From CAYREV01 sp964423345 (lineage in GTDB: Bacteria > Bacteroidota > Rhodothermia > Balneolales > Balneolaceae): DNA of 10,409 nucleotides. The stretch spans positions 1 through 10,409 of the forward strand of contig CAYREV010000046.1 of assembly GCA_964423345.1 (NCBI GenBank), read 5' to 3'. Shown one piece after another: positions 1 through 7,242 of the stretch (the first letter of the stretch is position 1; every line of letters starts with the position of its first letter). Under the pieces are notes generated by a model. That model was not told the origin of the DNA. It ran no database searches and saw only the letters and a list, made by a program, of their open reading frames with translations. Made by a program: the position numbers and the translations under genes.

Positions 1-900
1 AACATACGGTCCAGTTTTGACGTGGGATGCTCCTACTCGCGGGGCGAGGGCAAAAAGATTTTCGTGAATGACAGTCCCCTCGACCGGCTGTCCGACCTTA
101 TCGGGATGGTCCCGGTGGTGGTGCTGGCGCCGCAGGACAAGAAACTTACCAGCGAAGGCCCTTCCGAACGGCGCTCGTTCATCGATGCCTTTATCAGCCA
201 GATATCGCCCCGCTACCTGAAGGACCTGCTGGACTTCCGCAAGGCGCGCAAGCAGCGCAACAAGCTGCTGCAGGAGTTCCGGGGCAGCCGCGAGGTATTG
301 CTGGCCTACCTGGAGCCGTGGAATGTGCAGCTGGTGGAATACGGATCACGTATCGTGGCCAAACGCACGGAAGTGTTGAAGCAGTTCCGCGATTACCTGT
401 CGGAGGAGTACGAGCTGATATCCGGAATGCGGCACCGCCCGAGGCTGGAATACCAGACGTTTTGCGAACCCTCGGAAGAGGCGGAGGTGATCGAGGATCG
501 ATACCGCGAGGAGCTGGAGAAGGCGCTTGATAACGAGATCGAACGGGAGATAACGACGGTTGGGCCCCACCGTGACGAGATCGTCTTCTACCTGGACGAC
601 CTTGAGCTTCGCAAGTACGGCTCGCAGGGACAGCACCGGCTGTTCGCCCTGGCCCTGAAGCTGGCCCAGTTGTTTTATTTTTCGGACGAGCTGGACGATT
701 TGCCTATATTTCTGCTGGACGATGTGTTCGGCGACCTCGACGCGCGGCGCACGGAGGTGCTTCTGAATGCATTGATCGAACATGCGGGGCAGACTTTCAT
801 TACGTCGGCAAATCCGATACCTTTTGATGACTACGTGAGCTTCGACGGCGAGCGCAATCGAAAATACAAAGTCGAAGACGGGGAGGTAAAGCGGGTATAA
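1..900 (+). CDS. recF: DNA replication/repair protein RecF, 5'-truncated by the window edge
   Basis: RecF is an SMC-like ABC ATPase that binds gapped DNA and, with RecO and RecR, helps load RecA at stalled forks and single-strand gaps. The frame is open from base 1, and about 299 residues are visible of a family usually near 360-370, so roughly the first 60-70 residues, including the Walker A loop, lie to the left. A GTG at 22 is internal and not the true start. Visible RecF hallmarks are the APQDKKL...GPSERRSFID block (about bases 127-186), the QRNKLL helix segment, the GPHRDE block near 562-579, the ABC signature GSQGQHR (619-639) and the Walker B LLDDVFGDLD (712-741). The gene ends in TAA, and the dciA-like gene starts 31 bp downstream on the same strand, so co-transcription is likely. 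Identity is secure; no internal damage is seen. Confidence 0.96.
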   Translation, partial: NIRSSFDVGCSYSRGEGKKIFVNDSPLDRLSDLIGMVPVVVLAPQDKKLTSEGPSERRSFIDAFISQISPRYLKDLLDFRKARKQRNKLLQEFRGSREVLLAYLEPWNVQLVEYGSRIVAKRTEVLKQFRDYLSEEYELISGMRHRPRLEYQTFCEPSEEAEVIEDRYREELEKALDNEIEREITTVGPHRDEIVFYLDDLELRKYGSQGQHRLFALALKLAQLFYFSDELDDLPIFLLDDVFGDLDARRTEVLLNALIEHAGQTFITSANPIPFDDYVSFDGERNRKYKVEDGEVKRV

Positions 901-931
901 CCCACTCCCCGACAAACCCAAAAAACCGGGC

Positions 932-1234
932 ATGGCCAGATTCAGAACAAATACCCCTAAATCCCTTAAAGAGCTGGTTAAGGATTACCTGGATAAGGTG
1001 CCTTACCGCAAGCGCCTGAAAAGAGGGATGATTCTGTCGCTCTGGGCCGAGACCGTAGGTCCCTCTATAGCCGAACAGGCCGAAAACGTACGCTTTGAAA
1101 ACGGCAAGTTGGTTATGAATGTTAAAAACCCGGCCTGGCGGCATGAGATTCATATGAAACGGTTCAGCATCGCCAAAAAGCTGAACGACGAGGTGGGGGA
1201 AAAAATAATCAGGGAAATCGTCGTACGCTCATAG
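932..1234 (+). CDS. dciA: DUF721 protein, DciA-like replicative helicase loader/operator
   Basis: This 100-residue protein is a stand-alone DUF721 domain. The family pattern is clear: an N-terminal helix (SLKELVKDYLDKV), the LWAETVGPSIAEQAENV core, the ENGKLVMNVKNPAW strand and an HE segment followed by KKLNDEVG and a final IREIVV strand. In bacteria lacking DnaC/DnaI-type loaders, DUF721 proteins (DciA) act with the replicative helicase DnaB at initiation; that role is established for the family and inferred here. Proteobacterial DciA is longer, whereas this one has almost nothing outside the domain. It lies 31 bp behind recF, a common DciA location. The ATG at 932 is chosen because the domain begins immediately after it and no in-frame alternative is better. 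No Shine-Dalgarno sequence is visible. The domain call is strong, and the helicase-loading function is moderately sure. Confidence 0.85.
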   Translation: MARFRTNTPKSLKELVKDYLDKVPYRKRLKRGMILSLWAETVGPSIAEQAENVRFENGKLVMNVKNPAWRHEIHMKRFSIAKKLNDEVGEKIIREIVVRS

Positions 1235-1239
1235 TTTCG

Positions 1240-1268
1240 TTGACAAAGGTACGTCCCCCTTCTATATT
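1240..1268 (+). promoter_or_regulatory. Candidate housekeeping sigma promoter for the YbbR-domain gene
   Basis: A perfect TTGACA (1240-1245) is followed after 17 bp by TATATT (1263-1268), matching the sigma-70 -35/-10 layout. The same bases can be read as a Bacteroidota-style element: GTTG at 1239-1242, 20 bp, then TATATTGG at 1263-1270, close to TTTG-N19/20-TAnnTTTG. It lies in the 55-bp gap between dciA and the YbbR gene. Transcription would start about 1275, giving a leader of roughly 15 nt before the ATG at 1290. This suggests the YbbR gene has its own promoter in addition to any read-through from recF-dciA. It is seen by pattern only. Confidence 0.6.
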
Positions 1269-1289
1269 GGCTAAAATATTTGCTGACGT

Positions 1290-2303
1290 ATGATACAGGA
1301 AAGATTCAAAGAATTTAAGGAAAGAGCCTGGGCCCTCTGGAGTGCCATTACCAAGGATGCCGGCGAGGAGGATTCGGAATACCCGTGGCGCAACAAGATC
1401 ATTGTGTTCGGTATATCTATTGTCCTGGCCCTGGGACTCTGGCTGATGGTGAACCTGAGCCGCGATTATACGCTGAATGTGAATATGCCCGTATCGGTGG
1501 GGAATATCCCCTCAGACCGGGCCCTGGCCGAAGACCTGCCGGATTTTGTAACTGTCAGCGTTTCGGGCGAGGGATGGCAGCTGATCACTGTCTATAACAA
1601 CCCCCCGCCAATATTTGTGGATGTAACCCGCAACGAAATCAATCTCTACGACCAGGTGCAGCAGCAGATGAATGCCACGCCCGAGCTGACGGTCCAGAAG
1701 GTGCAGCCCCTCTATCTGAATATCAACCTGGAAAAAAATGCCACCAAGAAGATACCGGTGGTCTCCAATGTCAGCGTCATGTTCAACGAGCAGTATGATT
1801 TTTTAAACGATCCCTACCTGGAACCCGACAGCGTGGTGATAACCGGGGCATTGTCGCTGCTGGAGAATATTAACCGGTGGGAGACAAAGCCTGTGACGCT
1901 CAACGGCGTGAAGGAGGATGTGGAGACTGCGGTGGAACTTAAGGAGCCGGACAAGCTGCTGAGCCTGGTGCCGGACGAGGTGACATTCAAGGGAGAGGTC
2001 GCACAGTTTACCGAGGGGGAGGCGCGCGTCTACGTAGAGGCCCGCAATATACTACCGGCACGCAAGGTGAACTTCAGTCCCTCATCCATCACGGTTAAAT
2101 ACGATGTGCCGATCAGCGAATACGCGGAAGTACAGGATTTGGCAACTCCCTTTGAAGCGTATGTTGACTATAACCGGATTCTGCAGGACTCGACCGGATT
2201 TGTAGTCCCCCAGGTTGAGAAGACGGCCGACAGCCAATACCATGTGAGGATACGCTCTTTCCAGCCCACCGAAGTATCCTATTTTATGGTGATAGACGAC
2301 TGA
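1290..2303 (+). CDS. YbbR-domain (CdaR-like) membrane-anchored protein
   Basis: This 337-residue protein has a short charged cytoplasmic N-terminus (residues 1-35), one hydrophobic membrane segment at about 36-55 (KIIVFGISIVLALGLWLMV) and a large extracytoplasmic part. The latter looks like tandem YbbR repeats: roughly 57-148, 153-240 (with the typical LEPDSVVITGALSLLENI block) and a more divergent region from 241 to the end. In Firmicutes the YbbR protein CdaR binds and regulates the diadenylate cyclase CdaA. Whether this protein does so is unknown, because no cdaA lies in the window. The ATG at 1290 places the membrane segment at the expected distance and sits just downstream of a good candidate promoter. 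No Shine-Dalgarno sequence is present. The stop codon lies one base from the convergent ispH stop. The family call is good; the function is uncertain. Confidence 0.82.
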   Translation: MIQERFKEFKERAWALWSAITKDAGEEDSEYPWRNKIIVFGISIVLALGLWLMVNLSRDYTLNVNMPVSVGNIPSDRALAEDLPDFVTVSVSGEGWQLITVYNNPPPIFVDVTRNEINLYDQVQQQMNATPELTVQKVQPLYLNINLEKNATKKIPVVSNVSVMFNEQYDFLNDPYLEPDSVVITGALSLLENINRWETKPVTLNGVKEDVETAVELKEPDKLLSLVPDEVTFKGEVAQFTEGEARVYVEARNILPARKVNFSPSSITVKYDVPISEYAEVQDLATPFEAYVDYNRILQDSTGFVVPQVEKTADSQYHVRIRSFQPTEVSYFMVIDD

Positions 2304-2304
2304 T

Positions 2305-3555
2305 TCAGGCCACTTCGTCGAGTTTCTTTTCATAGGGCCGTATGACTTCCTCCACATCGCGGGTGTCGTCGAAATAGGAGAGGATCTCCAGGATCACTTC
2401 ATCCACCAGTACGTCGGGGCAGGAGGCTCCCGAGGTCACGGCTATGCGTACCGGTTCCCGTTCCCGCGGAAGCCAGTCGTCGGTTTCCCTGATCTCTTTG
2501 TCCCACTGGTTGAAATGGCGTATTCTGCTCTCCGATTCCAGCTCCTCGGCATCCCGCACATGGTAGGTGGGGAACGCATGTTCGAGAATCTCGACCAGGT
2601 GCATGGTATTGGAGGAGTTGTATCCGCCTACCACAACCGCCAGGTCGGCTTCCGTTTCGGCCAGTGCCAGGGTGGCCGACTGGTTTTCGTTGGTAGCATA
2701 GCAGAGGGTGTCGGCCGTATCGGCGAAATGGTCCAGTACCTCGGCTTCGCCGAACCGTTCGGTGGCGGCCTCTTTCAGTATATCCATGACCTCCTGCGTT
2801 TCGGTGGCCAGCATGGTGGTCTGGTTGATCACCCCGAAATGCTCGAGGTCTTCCATGGGGTCAAAGCCATCGGTACTCTTGTGGCCAAAATATTTGTCGA
2901 AATCCGCCCGGGGACGCTCGCCGGTCATGATATCGGCGAGTATACGGGCCTCCCGGGGATTGAGCACCACCACGCACTCCGAGTGGTTGGCGCTGTGCGA
3001 GAAAGTGGCGCGGGTCTCTTCATGGCGGTGCTTGCCGTGGATGACCAGCGAGTAGCCCTTCTTTCCGAGTTGCCGTCCCCGTTTCCATACTTTCTCCACA
3101 AATGGGCAGGTGGTGTTGTATTCATAAGGGTCGATGCCCTGCTCTTTCAGCTGCTGCTGTATCTCAATGGTGGTGCCGAAAGCGGGCACGATGACGATGT
3201 CGTCCTCTTCCAGGGATTCGATGGGTATGAGCTCCGAGCCGTCGGTCTCAAAAAGGAATTTCACGCCCCGGGCCTGCAGGTCTTCATTGACCGTGGGGTT
3301 GTGAATCATCTCGCTGAGCAGGTAGATATCCCGGTCGGGGTGTTCTTCTACCGTACGATAGGCGATGTCAATGGCGTTTTCCACTCCGTAGCAGAAACCG
3401 AAATGGCGCGGTATGTAAAACTGCACCGGGCCGAAATCCAGCAGGGAGGGCTCCAGGTCTTTCTTTCGCGGGTCCACTACCTTGGTGGCGTCTTTAACCT
3501 TTCGGATGATGGGAGATTGGTAAATCTCGGGTATGTCAAATTTTTTTCTGGCCAT
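2305..3555 (-). CDS. ispH: 4-hydroxy-3-methylbut-2-enyl diphosphate reductase (IspH/LytB), long form
   Basis: IspH is a cytosolic [4Fe-4S] enzyme that reduces HMBPP to IPP and DMAPP, the last step of the MEP isoprenoid pathway. The three cluster cysteines are visible: Cys55 in GFCYGVENAI, Cys150 in TTCPFVEKVW and Cys285 in DTLCYATNENQ. The catalytic-loop equivalent is GKHRHEETRAT near 174-184, which supplies the expected His and Glu. At 416 residues it is about 100 longer than the E. coli type. The extra parts are an N-terminal extension of about 45 residues and an insert with a GFDP...GVINQTTML block (about 230-250), followed by VVGGYNSSNT and DDWLPRE...VTSGASCPD near the end. These blocks resemble cyanobacterial and plant HDR enzymes as I recall them. 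The gene sits 47 bp downstream of smc on the same strand and is probably expressed at least partly with it. All key residues are intact. Confidence 0.95.
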   Translation of the reverse strand: MARKKFDIPEIYQSPIIRKVKDATKVVDPRKKDLEPSLLDFGPVQFYIPRHFGFCYGVENAIDIAYRTVEEHPDRDIYLLSEMIHNPTVNEDLQARGVKFLFETDGSELIPIESLEEDDIVIVPAFGTTIEIQQQLKEQGIDPYEYNTTCPFVEKVWKRGRQLGKKGYSLVIHGKHRHEETRATFSHSANHSECVVVLNPREARILADIMTGERPRADFDKYFGHKSTDGFDPMEDLEHFGVINQTTMLATETQEVMDILKEAATERFGEAEVLDHFADTADTLCYATNENQSATLALAETEADLAVVVGGYNSSNTMHLVEILEHAFPTYHVRDAEELESESRIRHFNQWDKEIRETDDWLPREREPVRIAVTSGASCPDVLVDEVILEILSYFDDTRDVEEVIRPYEKKLDEVA

Positions 3556-3602
3556 AGGGGATAAATATAAGAAGCTTAGACAGAAACATCACCAGTGCTT
3601 TC

Positions 3603-6600
3603 CTACGCTTCGGCCACTTCGTCAAGCTGGACGCCTACCAGGCGGCTGATGCCGGTTTCGGGCATGGTGATGCCGTACATCATCTCGGCTTTGCTCATGG
3701 TCTTCTTGTTATGCGTGATGATGATAAACTGGGTGTCTTCGCTGAAACGCTTGATCATGGCGGCAAAGCGCTCGATGTTGGCGTCGTCGAGGGGGGCGTC
3801 AACCTCGTCAAGCACGCAAAAGGGAGAGGGCTTGACCAGGTAGATTGCAAAGAGCAGGGCAATGGCGGTCAGGGTCTTTTCACCGCCCGACAGCTGGTTG
3901 ATGGTGGAGGGGCGCTTGCCGCGGGGGTTGGCCTTGATTTCGATGCTGGCCTCCAGCGGGTCCTCGGCGTCCTGGTCGATCACCAGATCACAGAAGTCGT
4001 CTTCCGAAAATAGTGTCTGAAAGACGTCGATGAAGTTGGTGCGTATTTTTTCAAAGGTTTTGTTGAACCGTTCGGTGGCAGTTTTGTTGATCTCCTCGAT
4101 GGTTTCACGCAGTTCTTCCTCGGCCTTGTGCAGGTCTTCGGTCTGCTCTTCGTAAAAGTCGAGGCGTTCTTTTTCCTCCTCAAACTCTTCGATGGCCAGG
4201 GGGTTGACCTCGCCGATCCTGTTAAGCTTCTGCCGCAGCCAGCCGATGCGTTCCTTGGCCTCTTCGGCTTCCTTATCCTCGGGCAGCTCCACCTCAATCT
4301 GGTCCATCAGAATGCCATAGGTCTCCCAGATATGGTCGGATAGGTTTTCGGCCTGCATCTCAAACTTCTCTTTTGCCATGGCCAGGTGGTGAACCAGTTC
4401 CATGTTGACTTCCTTGCGGCGGCGCACCTCCTTCAGCTCTTTCTCAATTTCATTGATCCTGCCGCGCTGTTCTGCCGCCGCCTGCTCGGCATCTTCCAGG
4501 GCCTTGTCGGCTTTATTCTTCTGTTCCTTATAGGTTTCAAGCTGGTCTTCATATTGCTCGATCTGGTCCTTGTACCGCTTGATCCGCTCCCGGGCTTCCT
4601 CGGTCTTCTCCGAACGAAGCTTCAGCCGCTCCTTGACGCTTTGGATCCCGCTTTCCGCCCGCTTGATGTCCCGTTCATGGTTCTCCACCTTGTTTTTGAG
4701 GTCCTGGTGCTTCAGCTGGGCCTCGTTGAAGCGGCTCTGGGCAATGGAACGTTCCTCCTCGAGCTCTTCGAGAACCTGTTTCTTCTCCTTCTGCTGTTCC
4801 TCCAGCTCATCCAGTTTCTGCCTGAGCTCCTTCTGCCGGGGATCGAGCCCCTCCAGTTTCTCCCGGGCCTTCACCTCGTTGTCGTTCAGGGATTTGCGGC
4901 GGTTCTCGAGCTCGCGGATATTCTTCTCGTAGACCTCTATCCTGGAGTCAAAGCTGTTGATCTTGTTTTCGACGCCCCGAACAGCCTGCTCCTTCTCCTT
5001 TAGTTCCTGCTCCAGCTCTGCGGGGTTGATATCCCCGTACTGTTGCTGAACCTTCTCAAGTGCTGCTTCGGCTTTCTGCATGTCGGCCGTGATGTTGCCG
5101 GCCTTGTTTTCCAGTTTCTCAATCTTATCCTTGAGTCCCACGCGGATGCCGGCGTTTTTGCCCTTGCTTCCGCTTTGCAGGAAATGGGAACTGGTCACTA
5201 CCTCCCCGTCGAGGGTCACCCCTACATTGCGGGTGCCGTTGATCTTCCGGTAGGCCTCCTCCACCGTATCAAAAAGAAGCACATTGCCGAGCAGAAGCTT
5301 TTTAAGCGGCTCAAACTTTCCGGGGGTTTCGGCCTGGTGGTAGAGCGATCCCTTCTCGACCTCGTAACCGCTGCCAAGCTGGTTGAGCGGTATAAAGGTG
5401 GCTCGCCCCTTGCCGTTGTCCTTGAGTATGGAGGCCGCCTTGCGGGCGTCTTCCAGGCTGTCGACTACTACAAAGTTCATGGTCTCGCCCAGGGCGGCTT
5501 CGAGGGCTACGGCGTGCTCCTGGTCGGTTGAAAAGATGTTGGAAACGACATCGAGCTGGGAAAAGTCGGATTCGTGATTTTCCAGCAGGTACTGCACGCT
5601 TGAGGGAAAAGCCTCATTCGATTTGGCCAGGTCGCGCAACAGGGCGATCTCCGACTGTACGGAGTCAAGCCTGCTTCGATGCCTGCGTATCTCGTCTCTC
5701 AGTTCCTCCTTACGGCTGCCCAGTCGCTCTCTCTCCTCCCGGGCCTGCTCCAGTTTTTCCTGCTGCCGGCGCTGTTCGCTGCGGGCGTCTTCCAGGGTGG
5801 AGGCGAGGGACTCCTTTTCGGTCTTAAACTGTTTGATCTGCTCCTCCAGGTCTTCCATCTCCCCGGCGATGCGCTCCAGGTCGCCTTCGGTATTCTCCAG
5901 CCTGGACTCGATGCGGATGCGTTCATTGCGAAGCTCGCTGAGCTCGCCCCCCGTATCGTCGTGTTCCTGCTGCAGGCTGTTCAGTTTCTCCCTTTCGGCC
6001 GAGAACTGCTGCTGGATGGACGAGTATTTCTCTTTGGACTCCTTGAGGTTGTTTGAGGCTTTCTCGAGGTCGGAATCGAAGGATTCAAGTTTCTTCCGGC
6101 TGCTCTGAAACAGCTCCCTCAGGTCTTCCAGGTCCTGTTCGCCCTGTTCAATATCTTTGGTGTACTGTTCGATGACCCCCTTTTCATTGCTAATCTTCTC
6201 CCGGGTGATCTGCAGGTTGGTCTCGGTGTCGCGTATCTTGGAGTGGAGCTGGCTTACACGGCGCTGGGCTTCGGACTGATTGCGTTCTTTGCTGTTCAGG
6301 GCATTGCGGGCCTCCTCTTCAGCTCCCTCCAGCTTCTCGGCCTTGGCCAGGATCTCCTTTTTCTCCTTTTCGGCGTTGCCTATGCGTTCCTGCAGCGGTT
6401 TCAGCTCTTCCTGTATCTTCCGGTATTCGTGCCTGTTGAGGGCCTTGTCCAGGTGTTCGAGCTCCTTTCGGTACTTCTTGGCCTTCTGGGCTTTTTCGGC
6501 CTGTATTTCAAGGGAGCGCGTTTTTTTGCGGACCTCCACGAGGATGTCCTCCACCCGCTGAAGGTCTTTGCGGGTCTGGTCCAGCTTTCGAAAAGTCTTC

Positions 6601-7124
6601 TTGCGTTTCTCCTTGTAGCCGGTCACCCCCGCGGCTTCCTCAAACAGTCGCCGACGGTCGTTGTTCTTGTCGTTGAGGATCTCCTCAACCATCTTGAGCT
6701 CGATAACCGAGTAGGCGTCGGAGCTCATGCCGGTATCCATAAACAGCTCGGAAATATCTTTCAGCCGGCAGGTGGTCCCGTTGATCAGGTATTCGCTTTC
6801 GCCCGAACGGTAGAGCCGCCGGCCGATGGTTACCTCGTTATATTCTGTAGGCAGCAGCCCCTTGTTGTTGACAAAAGTGAGCGACACCTCTGCCATGCCG
6901 AGGGCGTTTTTCTGGGCGGTGCCGTTAAAGATGACGTTGGTCATGCTGGAGGAGCGCAGCAGGGTGGGGCGCTGCTCACCGAGGACCCACCGCATGGCGT
7001 CTACCACGTTGGATTTGCCGCAGCCGTTGGGGCCCACGATAGCGGTAATCCCCTTGTCAAACTTTACCTTCGTTTTATAGGCAAAGCTTTTGAATCCCTG
7101 TAATTCTAATTCGGATATATACAT
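3603..7124 (-). CDS. smc: Chromosome segregation/condensation ATPase SMC
   Basis: This 1173-residue protein is a full-length bacterial SMC, the ATPase core of the Smc-ScpAB complex that compacts and helps segregate newly replicated DNA. The N-terminal head has Walker A GPNGCGKSN (residues 31-39) and a Q-loop VLGEQ (47-51). A long charged coiled coil covers about 165-495. The hinge dimerisation domain is about 500-660 and contains AALGETMNFVVVDSLEDA and VGVTLDGEVV. The returning coiled coil runs to about 1040. The C-terminal head has the ABC signature LSGGEK (from 1078) and Walker B FCVLDEVDAPLD (1102-1113). Length and layout are typical. The hinge end reads QSGSKGKNAGIRVG, where many SMCs have a double-glycine motif. 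The ATG at 7122-7124 is right because the head fold starts at once. scpA and scpB are not in the window. frr lies 118 bp upstream and ispH 47 bp downstream. Confidence 0.98.
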   Translation of the reverse strand: MYISELELQGFKSFAYKTKVKFDKGITAIVGPNGCGKSNVVDAMRWVLGEQRPTLLRSSSMTNVIFNGTAQKNALGMAEVSLTFVNNKGLLPTEYNEVTIGRRLYRSGESEYLINGTTCRLKDISELFMDTGMSSDAYSVIELKMVEEILNDKNNDRRRLFEEAAGVTGYKEKRKKTFRKLDQTRKDLQRVEDILVEVRKKTRSLEIQAEKAQKAKKYRKELEHLDKALNRHEYRKIQEELKPLQERIGNAEKEKKEILAKAEKLEGAEEEARNALNSKERNQSEAQRRVSQLHSKIRDTETNLQITREKISNEKGVIEQYTKDIEQGEQDLEDLRELFQSSRKKLESFDSDLEKASNNLKESKEKYSSIQQQFSAEREKLNSLQQEHDDTGGELSELRNERIRIESRLENTEGDLERIAGEMEDLEEQIKQFKTEKESLASTLEDARSEQRRQQEKLEQAREERERLGSRKEELRDEIRRHRSRLDSVQSEIALLRDLAKSNEAFPSSVQYLLENHESDFSQLDVVSNIFSTDQEHAVALEAALGETMNFVVVDSLEDARKAASILKDNGKGRATFIPLNQLGSGYEVEKGSLYHQAETPGKFEPLKKLLLGNVLLFDTVEEAYRKINGTRNVGVTLDGEVVTSSHFLQSGSKGKNAGIRVGLKDKIEKLENKAGNITADMQKAEAALEKVQQQYGDINPAELEQELKEKEQAVRGVENKINSFDSRIEVYEKNIRELENRRKSLNDNEVKAREKLEGLDPRQKELRQKLDELEEQQKEKKQVLEELEEERSIAQSRFNEAQLKHQDLKNKVENHERDIKRAESGIQSVKERLKLRSEKTEEARERIKRYKDQIEQYEDQLETYKEQKNKADKALEDAEQAAAEQRGRINEIEKELKEVRRRKEVNMELVHHLAMAKEKFEMQAENLSDHIWETYGILMDQIEVELPEDKEAEEAKERIGWLRQKLNRIGEVNPLAIEEFEEEKERLDFYEEQTEDLHKAEEELRETIEEINKTATERFNKTFEKIRTNFIDVFQTLFSEDDFCDLVIDQDAEDPLEASIEIKANPRGKRPSTINQLSGGEKTLTAIALLFAIYLVKPSPFCVLDEVDAPLDDANIERFAAMIKRFSEDTQFIIITHNKKTMSKAEMMYGITMPETGISRLVGVQLDEVAEA

Positions 7125-7129
7125 CTCTT

Positions 7130-7160
7130 AGTATAAATGGCGAATGACATGCATCGTCAA
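7130..7160 (-). promoter_or_regulatory. Weak candidate promoter for smc
   Basis: Read on the minus strand, TTGACG (7155-7160) is followed after 19 bp by TATACT (7130-7135). It lies between the frr-smc inverted repeat and the smc start, which is where a separate smc promoter would be expected. The -10-like box ends only five bases before the ATG, so the transcript would be nearly leaderless, and the spacer is longer than optimal. It is recorded as a possibility only. Confidence 0.25.
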
Positions 7161-7168
7161 ATAGCAAA

Positions 7169-7226
7169 CAAATTCAAAACAGGACGTCCCGGCACAGCTG
7201 TACCCCGCCTGTTATTCTTGAATTTG
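7169..7226 (-). terminator. Large inverted repeat between frr and smc, possible transcription terminator
   Basis: A 9-bp arm CAAATTCAA (7169-7177) pairs perfectly with TTGAATTTG (7218-7226). Directly inside, AACAGG (7178-7183) pairs with CCTGTT (7208-7213), leaving a 4-base bulge on one side. A small inner hairpin around GGCACAGCTGTACC (7191-7204) can also form. On the minus strand the structure lies 17 bp after the frr stop and is followed by a T-rich but not pure run (TTTGCTATTTG). It could end the pyrH-frr transcript before smc or act as an mRNA-stability element. The repeat itself is certain, but its role is not. Confidence 0.45.
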
Positions 7227-7242
7227 AGTGTGTTACCTACCC

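Noticed and set aside
901..931. CCCCG...CCGGG inverted repeat between recF and dciA as a terminator
   Set aside because: The stem is only 4-5 bp with a large A-rich loop and no T-tract.
346..933. Minus-strand open frame opposite recF
   Set aside because: RecF motifs are clear on the + strand across the same bases, so this is a shadow frame.
2515..3564. Long + strand open frame (349 codons) opposite ispH
   Set aside because: It lies entirely antisense to a gene with all catalytic residues intact. Its translation is low-complexity and unlike any family, so it is a shadow of codon bias in a GC-rich gene.
3556..3602. TATATTTA just upstream of ispH (minus strand) as a Bacteroidota-type -7 box
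   Set aside because: No TTTG-like -33 element lies at the right spacing, and the box is too close to the start. Co-transcription with smc is simpler.
4386..5003. Leu-rich + strand frame that resembles a multi-pass membrane protein
   Set aside because: It is the reverse complement of Glu/Lys/Arg-rich SMC coiled-coil codons, which routinely generate hydrophobic-looking shadow frames.
6243..7103. Long + strand open frame (286 codons) opposite the smc N-terminal head and coiled coil
   Set aside because: It is antisense to the conserved Walker A region. The Leu/Phe-rich translation is the mirror of Glu/Lys-rich coiled-coil codons, not a membrane protein.
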